DNA of 48,322 nucleotides from an uncultured Bacteroidales bacterium (GCA_903822525.1 CAIJPI010000253.1:1-48322), one strand, 5' to 3'; positions 17,343 through 25,938 are shown, counted from the first letter of the stretch. A program made the numbers and translations. Notes: generated by a model not told the origin, from the letters alone.

Positions 17343-17801
17343 ATGAAAACAATACTTCTGATTCCCGCACTTGCACTCTTATTTGCATCATGTTCGAAAA
17401 GCGATACAACATCCGATCCAGTGGCTGATCTGACAACAAAAGCCAATATGGTTGTTCAGAGTAACTGGTCTGTAACGCACTATACTGACAGTGGCAAGGA
17501 CGAAACTTTTGATTTTGCTGATTACAAATTTAAATTTAATACAGACGGAACACTGGTGGCGGTTTCGTCAACAGCTACTTTTAACGGCACCTGGACACTC
17601 GCCCAGGGAAACACTACCCCTGATGACAGCGGGAACAATTCGGCCGACGATAAACTCAACAAGTTTACTATCAACATTACCGGAAACAAGCAAATGGATA
17701 ATCTGAGTCACAAATGGCTGACCGATAAAATCACCGCTTCCGAGATTTGGCTGCGCGACGATAATGTAACTTCGAATGAAATCCTTAGATTTGGCAAATA
17801 A
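17343..17801 (+). CDS. Small lipoprotein, unknown function
   Basis: This 152-residue protein begins with a lipoprotein signal and lipobox ending in Cys17 (LLFASC), followed by SKSDTTSD. The mature part contains WSVTHYTDSGKDET, a FNTDGTL strand and a FNGTWTL strand, a pattern resembling the lipocalin-like lipoproteins common in Bacteroidota. The spacing to the next gene, a YceI protein, is only 36 bases on the same strand, so the two are probably co-transcribed. Both may bind amphiphiles, but this is inference. Confidence 0.8.
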   Translation: MKTILLIPALALLFASCSKSDTTSDPVADLTTKANMVVQSNWSVTHYTDSGKDETFDFADYKFKFNTDGTLVAVSSTATFNGTWTLAQGNTTPDDSGNNSADDKLNKFTINITGNKQMDNLSHKWLTDKITASEIWLRDDNVTSNEILRFGK

Positions 17802-17837
17802 TTCTTCACTCACAAAACCTGTAATAACACTAACGAA

Positions 17838-18392
17838 ATGAAAACGATCACAACGATACTGGCAATCATGCTTTTAACAGCTTCAATGGTTAATGCCCAG
17901 AAATACATGACAAAGGGAGGAACCATAAAATTCTCTTCCGAAACACCGATGGAAAAGATTGAAGGTGTTAACCGCCAGGTTAACAGTGCGCTCGATTTCA
18001 CTACAGGAAATTTCGTTTTCAAGGTGTTGATACGTGGTTTCGAATTTGAAAAAGCCCTCCTTCAGGAGCATTTTAACGAAAACTATATGGAGTCCGAAAA
18101 ATTTCCTAATTCGACATTCAACGGAAAAATAACAAACATTAAAGATGTAAATCTGGCAAAAGACGGGATTTACAAAGTTGTTGCCGAAGGTGATCTGTCG
18201 ATGCACGGCGTTACAAACAAAGTGAAAGTAAACGGAACCTTGGAAGTAAAAAACGGAAAAGTGTTGGGGAAAGCGGTTTTTAATGCTTCACCGAAAGATT
18301 ACAACATTGCTATTCCAAAAGCTGTGATTAAAAATATTTCAGAAGCCATAGAGGTTGATGTGAATATTTCTTTAGATAAATTGGGAAGCTAA
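17838..18392 (+). CDS. YceI-family periplasmic protein (second copy)
   Basis: This 184-residue protein has a signal peptide (1-20, MVNAQ) and a single YceI domain with KFSSETPMEKIEGVN, QEHFNENYMESEKFPNSTF, GDLSMHGVTNKVKV and a C-terminal IPKAVIKNISEAIEV block. Length and block order match the paralogue at 10801, including the QEHF(Y/N)ENY signature. It probably binds a polyisoprenoid-like or other amphiphilic ligand in the periplasm. It lies downstream of a lipoprotein gene and is followed by a strong terminator at 18438. Confidence 0.9.
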   Translation: MKTITTILAIMLLTASMVNAQKYMTKGGTIKFSSETPMEKIEGVNRQVNSALDFTTGNFVFKVLIRGFEFEKALLQEHFNENYMESEKFPNSTFNGKITNIKDVNLAKDGIYKVVAEGDLSMHGVTNKVKVNGTLEVKNGKVLGKAVFNASPKDYNIAIPKAVIKNISEAIEVDVNISLDKLGS

Positions 18393-18437
18393 TCAGACAA
18401 TAATACTGAACCTGGCCTTTAGCTTTGCCACACCTTG

Positions 18438-18475
18438 AAACTCTCCGCATGTAAAGCCATACGGAGAGTTTTTAT
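18438..18475 (+). terminator. Terminator of the lipoprotein-yceI unit
   Basis: The nine-base arms AACTCTCCG / CGGAGAGTT, with a 14-base loop, are followed by TTTATTTTTT. Confidence 0.88.
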
Positions 18476-18573
18476 TTTTTATTCATTTTTATTGATGATT
18501 TACAATAATCTCATTTTGTGCAATATACTGAACCTGGTATTTGTGTATGACCATACTAATACTATTCATTTTA

Positions 18574-18581
18574 TACCTTTG
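18574..18581 (+). promoter_or_regulatory. Putative -7 promoter box of the PAP2 gene
   Basis: TACCTTTG matches TAnnTTTG, giving a leader of about 110 bases. The nearest TTTG upstream is too far away (30 bases). Confidence 0.4.
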
Positions 18582-18698
18582 CCTCTTTGCATTGAACAAA
18601 AAACTACCGAAATGTTGAATTATCCGGATGATAGATTTAATTTTACCGGTAGAATCGGCTGCAAATTAAGTACGGCTGCAAAAAAATAAGCTTGCATT

Positions 18699-19295
18699 AT
18701 GGTTCAGCTCACAGTTGTACTTTCCATTCCGTTGATGCAGTATCTCCATGATCTGGATATTGGTATGCTGAAGGCTATATACGAAAACAGGATTTCATCG
18801 TACGATCCGGCATTTATTGCCATTACCGATTCGGCTGCGGCTATTGCTTTCGGGGTACCTGGTATTTTCTTCATTATTTCTCTGTTAACAAAAAATCCTG
18901 ATCTGCGCCGCAATGCTTTTAAGATTCTTATACCTGTAGCCTTATCAGCTATTGCAGCCAATATTTTAAAATACAGCATCGATCTACCAAGACCTTACGA
19001 AATTTATCCTTTTATTGGAAAGCTGAGTGGTGGTGGAAGTCCGACATTCCCTTCAGGACACACAGCTGATGCCTTTGCCTTTGCCATAGCTGCTATCCTG
19101 GTTAAACCCAAATGGTATATTATCTTCCCTTGCCTGATATGGGCCGCACTGGTTGGATATTCGCGCATGAGGCTTGGGGTTCATTTCCCTTCCGATGTAT
19201 TTGCAGGCGCCCTTATAGGAACAGCCTGTGCCTATACTTATTATTGGATAGTGAAAAGGAAGCTGCTTACAAAAGCGCCTGCTATAAAGCAGTAG
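18699..19295 (+). CDS. PAP2-family membrane phosphatase
   Basis: This 198-residue membrane protein carries the three PAP2 signatures: KYSIDLPRP (KxxxxxxRP), PSGHT, and SRMRLGVHFPSDV (SRxxxxxHxxxD). Five or six hydrophobic helices surround them. Members dephosphorylate undecaprenyl pyrophosphate, phosphatidic acid or similar lipids at the periplasmic face, so a role in lipid-carrier recycling is likely but not certain. An internal ATG at 18735 (MQYLHDLDIG) is an alternative start that matches the usual PAP2 N-terminus better. Confidence 0.9.
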   Translation: MVQLTVVLSIPLMQYLHDLDIGMLKAIYENRISSYDPAFIAITDSAAAIAFGVPGIFFIISLLTKNPDLRRNAFKILIPVALSAIAANILKYSIDLPRPYEIYPFIGKLSGGGSPTFPSGHTADAFAFAIAAILVKPKWYIIFPCLIWAALVGYSRMRLGVHFPSDVFAGALIGTACAYTYYWIVKRKLLTKAPAIKQ

Positions 19296-19468
19296 CAGGT
19301 ACAGAAATTTTTACATCACGCTGCTGTTACGGTATTATGGCGTCCAGCTAAAATTTTTACTGCATTAGTAATTGCAACCCGGGTGAAAGCAGCCTTTTAA
19401 ATATCATGGAACGATTGCGGTGAGCCTGTTTCCCATTAAAAACATAGTTCCTTCTTCCGAAAGGCTAG

Positions 19469-19501
19469 TTTGCAATATATTCCGAAATATAGTTACTTTT
19501 G
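19469..19501 (+). promoter_or_regulatory. Promoter of tRNA-Arg
   Basis: TTTG (19469-19472) and TACTTTTG (19494-19501), with 21 bases between them, fit the Bacteroidota -33/-7 promoter. Transcription would begin about 10 bases before the tRNA. Confidence 0.8.
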
Positions 19502-19518
19502 CAGCTTCAATTGGTGCC

Positions 19519-19590
19519 GGCCCCATAGTTCAATGGATAGAATTTCAGATTCCGGTTCTGAAGATTTGGGTTCGAATCCCGATGGGGTCA
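19519..19590 (+). tRNA. tRNA-Arg (CCG)
   Basis: This 72-base cloverleaf has acceptor GGCCCCA/TGGGGTC, D-stem GTTC/GAAT, anticodon stem TCAGA/TCTGA with loop TTCCGGT (anticodon CCG), and T-stem TTGGG/CCCGA around TTCGAAT. It decodes CGG. No CCA is encoded. Two G-T wobble pairs (acceptor position 2 and D-stem position 10) are tolerable in a functional tRNA. Confidence 0.93.
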
Positions 19591-19602
19591 CTTTTAAAAT
19601 AC

Positions 19603-19639
19603 ATAACCACTTATAAGCTAATTAGTTGTAAGTGGTTAT
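19603..19639. terminator. Perfect 11-base hairpin after tRNA-Arg
   Basis: The arms ATAACCACTTA and TAAGTGGTTAT start 12 bases after the tRNA. The T-run is weak, so it may act as a processing or termination structure. Confidence 0.55.
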
Positions 19640-19800
19640 TCGCTTTCAGGCACAATACTACGGTACTTTTTATTGATTAACTTCTCTGCTTTTTTCTGTC
19701 CGGTATCATCAATGAAACTTCTTAAGGCTGTCAACCTAAATTTAAAGTAACTACCATATATCAAAACTCTAACTTATTTTGATTGTTTTCTCAAAATTGC

Positions 19801-19837
19801 ACTACTTACACAATAACTGAATATTCCTGTAAGTAGT
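19801..19837. repeat. Perfect 10-base inverted repeat upstream of fbaA
   Basis: ACTACTTACA and TGTAAGTAGT are separated by 17 bases. The arms share the ACTTA core of the hairpin at 19603. The rest of 19591-20005 shows no gene. Confidence 0.6.
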
Positions 19838-19960
19838 TTCTTCACCCCTTGAAACCTGAATAATATTGGCAATTGAACGTTAATATAACCATTTCAATAA
19901 CGTTGCCAGCCCTTCCCGAATAATTTTCGTTGCTTGCAAAGCTCTGATTTAGAAAAACTG

Positions 19961-19968
19961 TATCTTTG
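19961..19968 (+). promoter_or_regulatory. Putative -7 promoter box of fbaA
   Basis: TATCTTTG matches TAnnTTTG, 38 bases before the start codon. A TTG lies 24 bases upstream, slightly further than usual. Confidence 0.55.
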
Positions 19969-20005
19969 CAAAATCTTAAAATCCGATTCAATAATCTATA
20001 ACAAT

Positions 20006-21085
20006 ATGTCAGACAAAGTGTTACAAAAAGTTGCCCCCGGTGTTGTAACCGGCGATGGCGTTCAGGAGATTTTCCGTATTGCAAAGCAGAATAATTTCGC
20101 GCTTCCTGCTGTAAACGTAGTTGGAACCGATTCAGTTAATGCTGTACTGCAGGCTGCACGTGAAGTTAATTCCCCTGTTATTATTCAGTTTTCGAACGGA
20201 GGTGCACATTTTTATGCAGGAAAATTCCTGAGTAATGATGGTGAAAAAGCAGCTATTGCAGGCGCCGTTTCGGGTGCCCGGCATATTCATGCTATGGCCG
20301 AAATGTATGGTATACCTGTTATTGTGCATACCGACCATGCTGCAAAAAAACTACTTCCCTGGATCGATGGCCTGCTCACAGCCGGTGAAAAACATTTTGC
20401 CGAAACGGGCAAACCGCTATTCAGTTCACATATGCTCGACCTTTCGGAAGAGCCACTTCACGAAAACCTCGAAATCTGCAAGCAATATCATACCCGTATG
20501 AGCAAGATGGGCATGACACTGGAGATCGAACTCGGCGTGACCGGCGGCGAAGAAGATGGCATCGACAATTCGGATGTTGACAGCTCAAAATTATACACTC
20601 AGCCTGAGGATGTGGCATATGCATATGAAGAGCTGCTGAAGATCAGCGACAAATTCACCATTGCAGCTTCTTTTGGTAATGTGCATGGCGTTTATAAACC
20701 GGGTAATGTTAAACTTCAGCCGGTAATTCTGCACAATTCACAGAAATTTGTTGAGAAAAAATATAATACAGCAGCCCAGCCACTGAATTTTGTATTTCAC
20801 GGAGGCTCCGGTTCAACCCAGGAAGAAATCCGTGAGGCTATCTCCTATGGTGTTGTAAAAATGAATATTGATACCGATACACAATGGGCAACCTGGAAAG
20901 GCATCATGGACTTCTACAAGAAAAATGAAGGCTACCTGCAAAGCCAGATCGGCAACCCCGATGGCGAAGACAAACCAAATAAAAAATACTACGATCCACG
21001 TAAATGGCTCAACGAAGCACAAAAATCACTGATTGTGCGTTTGAAAGAAGCATTTACCGACCTCAATTGTATCGACAGAAATTAA
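20006..21085 (+). CDS. fbaA: Fructose-bisphosphate aldolase, class II
   Basis: This zinc enzyme of 359 residues cleaves fructose 1,6-bisphosphate to dihydroxyacetone phosphate and glyceraldehyde 3-phosphate. The length equals that of E. coli FbaA, and the key residues fall one position later: Asp110 and His111 (VHTDHAAKK), Glu175, His227 (GNVHGVYKPG) and His265 (VFHGGSGS). The substrate loop NIDTDTQWA is present. The start at 20006 (MSDKVLQ) is chosen over an earlier frame that overlaps the promoter. It is monocistronic and ends at a strong terminator shared with the convergent stress gene. Confidence 0.97.
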   Translation: MSDKVLQKVAPGVVTGDGVQEIFRIAKQNNFALPAVNVVGTDSVNAVLQAAREVNSPVIIQFSNGGAHFYAGKFLSNDGEKAAIAGAVSGARHIHAMAEMYGIPVIVHTDHAAKKLLPWIDGLLTAGEKHFAETGKPLFSSHMLDLSEEPLHENLEICKQYHTRMSKMGMTLEIELGVTGGEEDGIDNSDVDSSKLYTQPEDVAYAYEELLKISDKFTIAASFGNVHGVYKPGNVKLQPVILHNSQKFVEKKYNTAAQPLNFVFHGGSGSTQEEIREAISYGVVKMNIDTDTQWATWKGIMDFYKKNEGYLQSQIGNPDGEDKPNKKYYDPRKWLNEAQKSLIVRLKEAFTDLNCIDRN

Positions 21086-21115
21086 CCTCTGTTATAATAC
21101 AGGCCTACAGAAATG

Positions 21116-21142
21116 AAAAAAGCTCCTTAACGGAGCTTTTTT
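21116..21142. terminator. Bidirectional terminator between fbaA and the usp gene
   Basis: GCTCC and GGAGC around a five-base loop are flanked by A-runs on the left and T-runs on the right, so the hairpin works in both directions. Confidence 0.9.
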
Positions 21143-21158
21143 CGTAATGTAAATTTTG

Positions 21159-22010
21159 TTATCGTGTCGATACCTGCATGGTTTCGAAAGGATTGATGCT
21201 CAGAACAGGGAAGGGTGAATTGTTAACCATCTGCTGTGCGTAAGGCCCAACGAGCAGGTTGAACGGACTGGTTTCCTGTTCGGTCATAATGCTGATAAGG
21301 TTGGCCCTGATACGCTTTGCATATTCGATAGTTCCGGTTGTAAGGTTGTCGCAGCTGAGGACATCGCGGTGGAATTTTATTCCTTCGTCTTCGAGGTATT
21401 CGCATACCTGGTCGGCATACCCATCAACCCGTTTCTGTATGCTTTTGTATTTGGATGCATACAACGAAAGAACATAAATTTCGGCTTCATAAAGCCTGGC
21501 TATGTATGCGGTAAAGGGAACCTTTTGCCTGGTATCTAAAGTGCTGTCGATAGGCATAAGAATACATTTCATTATTTGCTTGGCATCAATACCGGCACGC
21601 AGGGTAATTACAGGGCAGGGAGAAACCGAGATCAGCTTGTTGGCATTGCTGCCGATCCAGAACTGTTCAAAACCGGATACTCCATGTGTACCCATTACTA
21701 TACACAAACTATCCATTTCCTTGGCTTCGTCAATTACCTCGCGATAAATCTTTCCTTCGCGAATCACAAAATCGATTACGGAATCCGGTAGCATGGGACT
21801 GTATTTTTCAACAAGCTTACCAAACTGTTTTTTAATTTCATCTATCAGTTCGGCTGACGAATCAGAATATATAGTTGTTTTTGTAATGCTTGGATTGTTT
21901 ACCCAAATCATATGAACATCCAGAGCTCCACGAGATGCAATTGAAACCGCATGCTCAAGCGCATTTACTGAACAGTCGGAAAAATCGATTGCTGCAATAA
22001 TATTGGCCAT
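21159..22010 (-). CDS. Universal stress protein, tandem UspA domains (copy 1)
   Basis: The 283 residues contain two UspA domains. The first starts IIAAIDFSDCSVNALEHAV and carries the family G-2x-G-9x-G-type phosphate loop as MGTHGVSGFEQFWIGSNANKL; the second starts CILMPIDST and has a more degenerate loop (LLVGPYAQQMVNNSPFPVLS). Members bind ATP or AMP and modulate stress resistance; which ligand applies is unknown. A second homologue lies at 22802 on the same strand, with a SPOR protein between. Confidence 0.9.
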   Translation of the reverse strand: MANIIAAIDFSDCSVNALEHAVSIASRGALDVHMIWVNNPSITKTTIYSDSSAELIDEIKKQFGKLVEKYSPMLPDSVIDFVIREGKIYREVIDEAKEMDSLCIVMGTHGVSGFEQFWIGSNANKLISVSPCPVITLRAGIDAKQIMKCILMPIDSTLDTRQKVPFTAYIARLYEAEIYVLSLYASKYKSIQKRVDGYADQVCEYLEDEGIKFHRDVLSCDNLTTGTIEYAKRIRANLISIMTEQETSPFNLLVGPYAQQMVNNSPFPVLSINPFETMQVSTR

Positions 22011-22376
22011 ATAGTACTAAATTACAGGTTTGACAAAATACAGATAGGCTAAGATAATGAAAATGTGGTAGTAAAACAAGTTATTTTTATCGTGATCATA
22101 AAATTAACGAAATTTTTCCTTTCAAAGTATATTTTTCTGCATTAAAATAAATGTTGACATTAAAGTGTCAATATTTCATTTCAGCTTTTTCTGCATCTCT
22201 TTTTATTAATTCCGTCGATGAATGGCTAGGTAGAAGGCCTGAAAATCAAAAATATTCATCAAGTCTGGAAATTTTGCATTCTATAGGTGACTGTCAGAAC
22301 AATGCTGTTAACTTTTATAAAATTTACTATGAATAACAAGCCTTGCTATATGAGTTGTACAAGTATGCTTAAAGCT
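22011..22376. other. Intergenic region with a palindrome, upstream of usp copy 1
   Basis: The 366 bases carry no credible gene. At 22154-22171 TTGACA and TGTCAA flank six bases, a possible operator or hairpin 145 bases upstream of the usp start. Confidence 0.45.
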
Positions 22377-22787
22377 TTATGGTACTATTTTGTCCTTTAC
22401 AGGGAAAGAATTCGGGTATGTGCCGGCAATTTTCTTCTGAAATCCAACCGCTTCAATCAGGGTGCGGAAATCTCCGATCCTGACGCGGTAATAAGGTTCC
22501 TTATATGAAAGATATGATTTTGTTCCGGGATAAGCAACTTCAAAATCATTTTTTATGCTTGCAGCCTTGTTTTTGGAATTGGTCCCCGAATCAAAAAATA
22601 TCTGAACCCTGAATCCGTCAATTTCAGGTTTTTCTTTACTTACTTGCTGATATTGATAGGTAAGCTTTGAGATTTTTTCATCTTGTACTACTTCAACCTT
22701 TCCTGGTGCAGGCCTTAGTTCCTGGGCCTGAACAGCCCGGCATCCCAGAATTAGCAGTACAAAAGAAATGAAAATCAGTCGGATCAT
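22377..22787 (-). CDS. SPOR-domain secreted protein
   Basis: This 136-residue protein has an N-terminal signal (1-21, ending AVQAQ; the LILGC stretch could alternatively be a lipobox). A SPOR domain covers about 55-130, with the opening GFRVQIFFDSG, the core KEPYYRVRIGDFRT and a closing KKIAGTYPNSFPV. SPOR domains bind denuded peptidoglycan at division sites or other glycan-remodelling points. The usp gene at 22802 ends 14 bases upstream of its start on the same strand, so both may be in one operon. Confidence 0.88.
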   Translation of the reverse strand: MIRLIFISFVLLILGCRAVQAQELRPAPGKVEVVQDEKISKLTYQYQQVSKEKPEIDGFRVQIFFDSGTNSKNKAASIKNDFEVAYPGTKSYLSYKEPYYRVRIGDFRTLIEAVGFQKKIAGTYPNSFPVKDKIVP

Positions 22788-22801
22788 ATAATAACAGTTA
22801 A

Positions 22802-23641
22802 TTAAAGCGTAACAGCATCTTTAGGATGTAGACTCAGTACAGGAATAGGTGAATAATTTACCAGTTGCTGTGCAAAAGGACCCAGCAGAATTGTGTTGGC
22901 CTGGTCATTTACATCAGTCATGATAGCTAACAGGTCAGCGTCAACCATAAGTGCATGTTCGATGATATCGGCAGCTATATTTTCGCTGTTTATACTATCC
23001 ACTATATAATTAACATCTTTTTCGTCAAGATGTTTTTTAACTTTTGCAACATTGCTGTCAACTATCCGCTGCATCGATTTAAGTCCGCTTGAATTCAGGG
23101 CCAGAATATTTATATCGGCACCGGAAGCTTTTGCCAGATCAGCAGTAAAGGCAACCTTATGCAGGGTTTGAGCAGTATGGTAGACAGGCAGTAGTATTTT
23201 GCGGCAGCCTCTCAATACTTCATAATTGTATTTTACAGTAACCACGGGGCAGGAACAACTCGAAACTATCCTGAAAGCATTGGTTCCAACCCAGTATTCT
23301 TCGAATCCCGAAGAACCGTGTGCGCCTACAACCAGCAGACCGCTGTTGTTTAGTTTTACAAATGCAGCAAGTTCCTGGTAAACGCGTCCTTTTCGAACCT
23401 TGGCCGAAAGTTTGCCATGGAGCAGCTTACCTTTATAGGTGGCAAGTAATTCATCAAAATTGCCTTTGGCTTCATTCCTGAGTTCTTTTGATTCGGTAGC
23501 AAAAGGAACTTCGCTGGCACTTATATTGTCGACCCATACCATACTAACATTTGCATGTGTAAGGTTGGCAAGTTCAATAGCATATTCAAGAGCATGTAAC
23601 GACCCTTTTGAAAAATCGATAGCAACAACTATGTCTTTCAT
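22802..23641 (-). CDS. Universal stress protein, tandem UspA domains (copy 2)
   Basis: The 279 residues again have two UspA domains: IVVAIDFSKGSLHALEYAI at the start, VGAHGSSGFEEYWVGTNAFR for the nucleotide loop, then KILLPVYHT opening the second domain, and LLGPFAQQLVNYSPIPVLSL at the end. It is clearly a paralogue of the gene at 21159. An earlier in-frame start at 23749 adds residues without family similarity and lies upstream of the promoter, so 23641 is used. Confidence 0.9.
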   Translation of the reverse strand: MKDIVVAIDFSKGSLHALEYAIELANLTHANVSMVWVDNISASEVPFATESKELRNEAKGNFDELLATYKGKLLHGKLSAKVRKGRVYQELAAFVKLNNSGLLVVGAHGSSGFEEYWVGTNAFRIVSSCSCPVVTVKYNYEVLRGCRKILLPVYHTAQTLHKVAFTADLAKASGADINILALNSSGLKSMQRIVDSNVAKVKKHLDEKDVNYIVDSINSENIAADIIEHALMVDADLLAIMTDVNDQANTILLGPFAQQLVNYSPIPVLSLHPKDAVTL

Positions 23642-23693
23642 GACCACAGTGATATTTAAATTCTCTGCTAATGTATAAATAATAATGAGATGA

Positions 23694-23701
23694 CAAATAT
23701 A
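23694..23701 (-). promoter_or_regulatory. Putative -7 promoter box of usp copy 2
   Basis: The minus strand reads TATATTTG, matching TAnnTTTG, about 53 bases upstream of the start. Confidence 0.5.
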
Positions 23702-23801
23702 CCTTAGACAGATATTTGAGATAAAATATATTCCACCAGGTGTGGACAATCCATGGACGAGTGAAAATCATTAATATAGCCACATTTCGGATGCTTTTTT
23801 A

Positions 23802-23809
23802 TAACTTTG
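23802..23809 (+). promoter_or_regulatory. Putative -7 promoter box of ruvB
   Basis: TAACTTTG matches TAnnTTTG and lies 25 bases before the ruvB start; the -33 region is poor. Confidence 0.5.
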
Positions 23810-23834
23810 CTGCTGACCCTTCATAGTTTTTTTT

Positions 23835-24863
23835 ATGTCCCTGAACCAGAACCTCGATGCAACACCCGAACACATGACTTCTGCCGAGCGAGAAATTGAG
23901 CAGGTACTTCGTCCGCTCGATTTTGGAAGTTTTGCAGGCCAGCCCGGGATTGTTGAGAACCTCAGGGTCTTTGTAGCTGCAGCTTCACAACGCGGTGAAG
24001 CGCTTGATCATGTATTGCTTCACGGTCCTCCGGGGCTTGGCAAAACAACCCTTTCGAATATTATCGCCAATGAAATGGGTGTAGGGATCAGGGTAACCTC
24101 GGGTCCGGTTCTGGATAAGCCGGGCGATCTTGCAGGTCTGCTTACCAATCTCGAAACCAATGATGTATTATTTATCGACGAGATACACCGGCTGAGCCCT
24201 GTGGTGGAAGAGTACCTGTACTCGGCCATGGAGGACTTCAAAATCGATATTATGATAGAATCGGGACCTAATGCCCGCAGTGTTCAGATCACCCTCAACC
24301 CGTTTACGTTGATAGGCGCCACCACCCGTTCAGGATTGTTAACCGCACCGCTACGATCGAGGTTTGGCATAAATGCAAGGCTGCAATATTATGATGCCGA
24401 GACGTTGAAGAAAATCATTGTCCGTTCAGCCGGAATTCTGCGTGTTCCCATTCATGAAGATGCCGCTATCGAAATTTCGCGCCGCAGCCGTGGAACGCCA
24501 CGTATTGCTAACCTGCTCCTCCGGCGTTTACGCGATTTTGCCCAGATTAAAGGCAACGGGACAATTGATCTTGCCATCGCACAATACGCGCTTGCTGCTC
24601 TTCAGGTTGACAAAAACGGCCTCGACGAAATGGACAACCGCATACTTTCAACCATTATACAAAAATTCAAAGGAGGCCCTGTTGGCCTGACCACTATTGC
24701 CACTGCTGTTGGCGAAGATGCCGGTACTATTGAGGAAGTTTACGAACCTTTCCTGATACAGGAAGGTTATATGATGCGCACTCCGCGTGGCCGGGAGGTT
24801 ACTGAGAAGGCTTACAGCCACCTGGGAAGGTTTAAAGGACCGGATGCAGGGAAGTTGTTTTAG
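23835..24863 (+). CDS. ruvB: Holliday junction branch migration ATPase RuvB
   Basis: This AAA+ motor of 342 residues drives branch migration with RuvA. It opens with the usual [19 protein letters not shown] segment, has Walker [10 protein letters not shown] (64-72), Walker [10 protein letters not shown], and sensor 1 with arginine finger region [20 protein letters not shown]-terminal winged helix has [26 protein letters not shown] and ends RTPRGR. Length matches the family. No ruvA or ruvC is adjacent. The downstream gap carries G-rich repeats. Confidence 0.98.
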   Translation: MSLNQNLDATPEHMTSAEREIEQVLRPLDFGSFAGQPGIVENLRVFVAAASQRGEALDHVLLHGPPGLGKTTLSNIIANEMGVGIRVTSGPVLDKPGDLAGLLTNLETNDVLFIDEIHRLSPVVEEYLYSAMEDFKIDIMIESGPNARSVQITLNPFTLIGATTRSGLLTAPLRSRFGINARLQYYDAETLKKIIVRSAGILRVPIHEDAAIEISRRSRGTPRIANLLLRRLRDFAQIKGNGTIDLAIAQYALAALQVDKNGLDEMDNRILSTIIQKFKGGPVGLTTIATAVGEDAGTIEEVYEPFLIQEGYMMRTPRGREVTEKAYSHLGRFKGPDAGKLF

Positions 24864-24879
24864 ATGATTGAGTTGGGTG

Positions 24880-24930
24880 AGAGGCGATGGGGCGAGGGAG
24901 TGAGGGGGCGAGGGAGTGAGGGGGTGAGGG
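24880..24930. repeat. G-rich 16-base tandem repeat between ruvB and queG
   Basis: The unit GGCGAGGGAGTGAGGG occurs at 24891-24906 and 24907-24922, with half a unit after it. A 15-base piece (GATGGGGCGAGGGAG) recurs inverted at 33429-33460. Confidence 0.8.
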
Positions 24931-24981
24931 TCCACTTTTTTCAGCAGAGCCATATTTCACAATCCTATAGCAAGCAAGCCT

Positions 24982-25917
24982 ATGAACTCTAAGGTGCAAC
25001 TTTCCGCATTTATAAAGCAGGAAGCTGCTGCGTTGGGTTTTGAAACCTGTGGTATCGCTCCGGCTATACAGCTTCTGGAAGATAAAATTCATCTCGACAT
25101 GTGGCTGCAGAAAGGATTTCATGCCGGAATGGATTACATGCAGAAACATGCTGAACTGCGCGTAAATCCTGATTTACTTGTTGAAAGTGCAAAATCGGTA
25201 ATCGTTTTTCTATACAACTATTACCCGGCAAAAATGATGGATGGCGATACCGGGTATTTGGTTTCGTCGTATGCTTACGGGAAGGATTATCATGAAGTGA
25301 TCCGCGAAAAACTGAACATACTTATTTCAAAACTAAAGGAACAGCTTCCTGAAATTTCAATACGCGGATTTGTTGATTCGGCCCCTGTGCTCGAGCGGGC
25401 ATGGGCCACCCGCGCCGGACTGGGATGGATAGGCAAAAACAGCATGCTCATCAGCAGGAAAAAAGGTTCGTATTTCTTTATCAGCGAGCTGATCACCGAT
25501 ATAGAACTGGAATACGACCAGCCCATGGGAGGAGATTATTGCGGCGAATGCAGTCGCTGCATGGATGCCTGCCCTACCGGTGCTATAACCGGCCTGAGAG
25601 AAGTGGATGCCAATAAATGCATTTCATATCTTACCATTGAGAATAAAGGTGAAATTCCCGATAACTTTAAAGGGGCGTATAAAAAATGGATTTTTGGCTG
25701 CGATATCTGCCAGCAGGTTTGTCCCTGGAACCGATACTCGAGCCCGCACAATGAGCCTGCCTTTGAACCTCTTCCTCTGCTTATGGAAATTGACAAAGAA
25801 GGCTGGGAAAAGATGGAACAAGACCAGTTTAGCCATCTTTTCCGGAAATCAGCGGTAAAAAGAGCTAAATTTGCCGGACTCAGGAGGAATATCGATTTTC
25901 TTTCCGGGTCAGAATAA
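24982..25917 (+). CDS. queG: Epoxyqueuosine reductase QueG
   Basis: This enzyme of 311 residues reduces epoxyqueuosine to queuosine in tRNA, using cobalamin and two [4Fe-4S] clusters. Cluster cysteines are Cys187, Cys190, Cys193 and Cys197 (CGECSRCMDACPTG) with Cys213, and Cys240, Cys243 and Cys247 (CDICQQVCPWN). Asp132 in RGFVDSAPVLERAWA is the catalytic acid region, and GLGWIGKNSMLI is diagnostic. Cobalamin use fits the B12-type ribonucleotide reductase elsewhere in the window. Other queuosine genes are not adjacent. Confidence 0.96.
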   Translation: MNSKVQLSAFIKQEAAALGFETCGIAPAIQLLEDKIHLDMWLQKGFHAGMDYMQKHAELRVNPDLLVESAKSVIVFLYNYYPAKMMDGDTGYLVSSYAYGKDYHEVIREKLNILISKLKEQLPEISIRGFVDSAPVLERAWATRAGLGWIGKNSMLISRKKGSYFFISELITDIELEYDQPMGGDYCGECSRCMDACPTGAITGLREVDANKCISYLTIENKGEIPDNFKGAYKKWIFGCDICQQVCPWNRYSSPHNEPAFEPLPLLMEIDKEGWEKMEQDQFSHLFRKSAVKRAKFAGLRRNIDFLSGSE

Positions 25918-25938
25918 AATGTTCCTGGTTCTCTGTGC

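Larger units (their letters stand above)
18393..18698. other. Intergenic region between yceI and the PAP2 gene
   Basis: The 306 bases contain the yceI terminator (18438-18475), a TACCTTTG -7 box (18574-18581) and a possible 25-codon leader peptide (ATG 18612, stop 18687-18689) in the same frame as the PAP2 gene. A longer frame from 18435 runs through the terminator and is not a credible gene. Confidence 0.5.

Noticed and set aside
18435-18689. Plus-strand frame of 84 codons between yceI and PAP2
   Set aside because: It begins inside the yceI terminator hairpin. Only the last 25 codons after the -7 box could be a leader peptide.
22151-22508. Two overlapping short plus-strand frames in the gap before the SPOR gene
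   Set aside because: They lack any recognisable motif; the second overlaps the end of the SPOR gene on the other strand.
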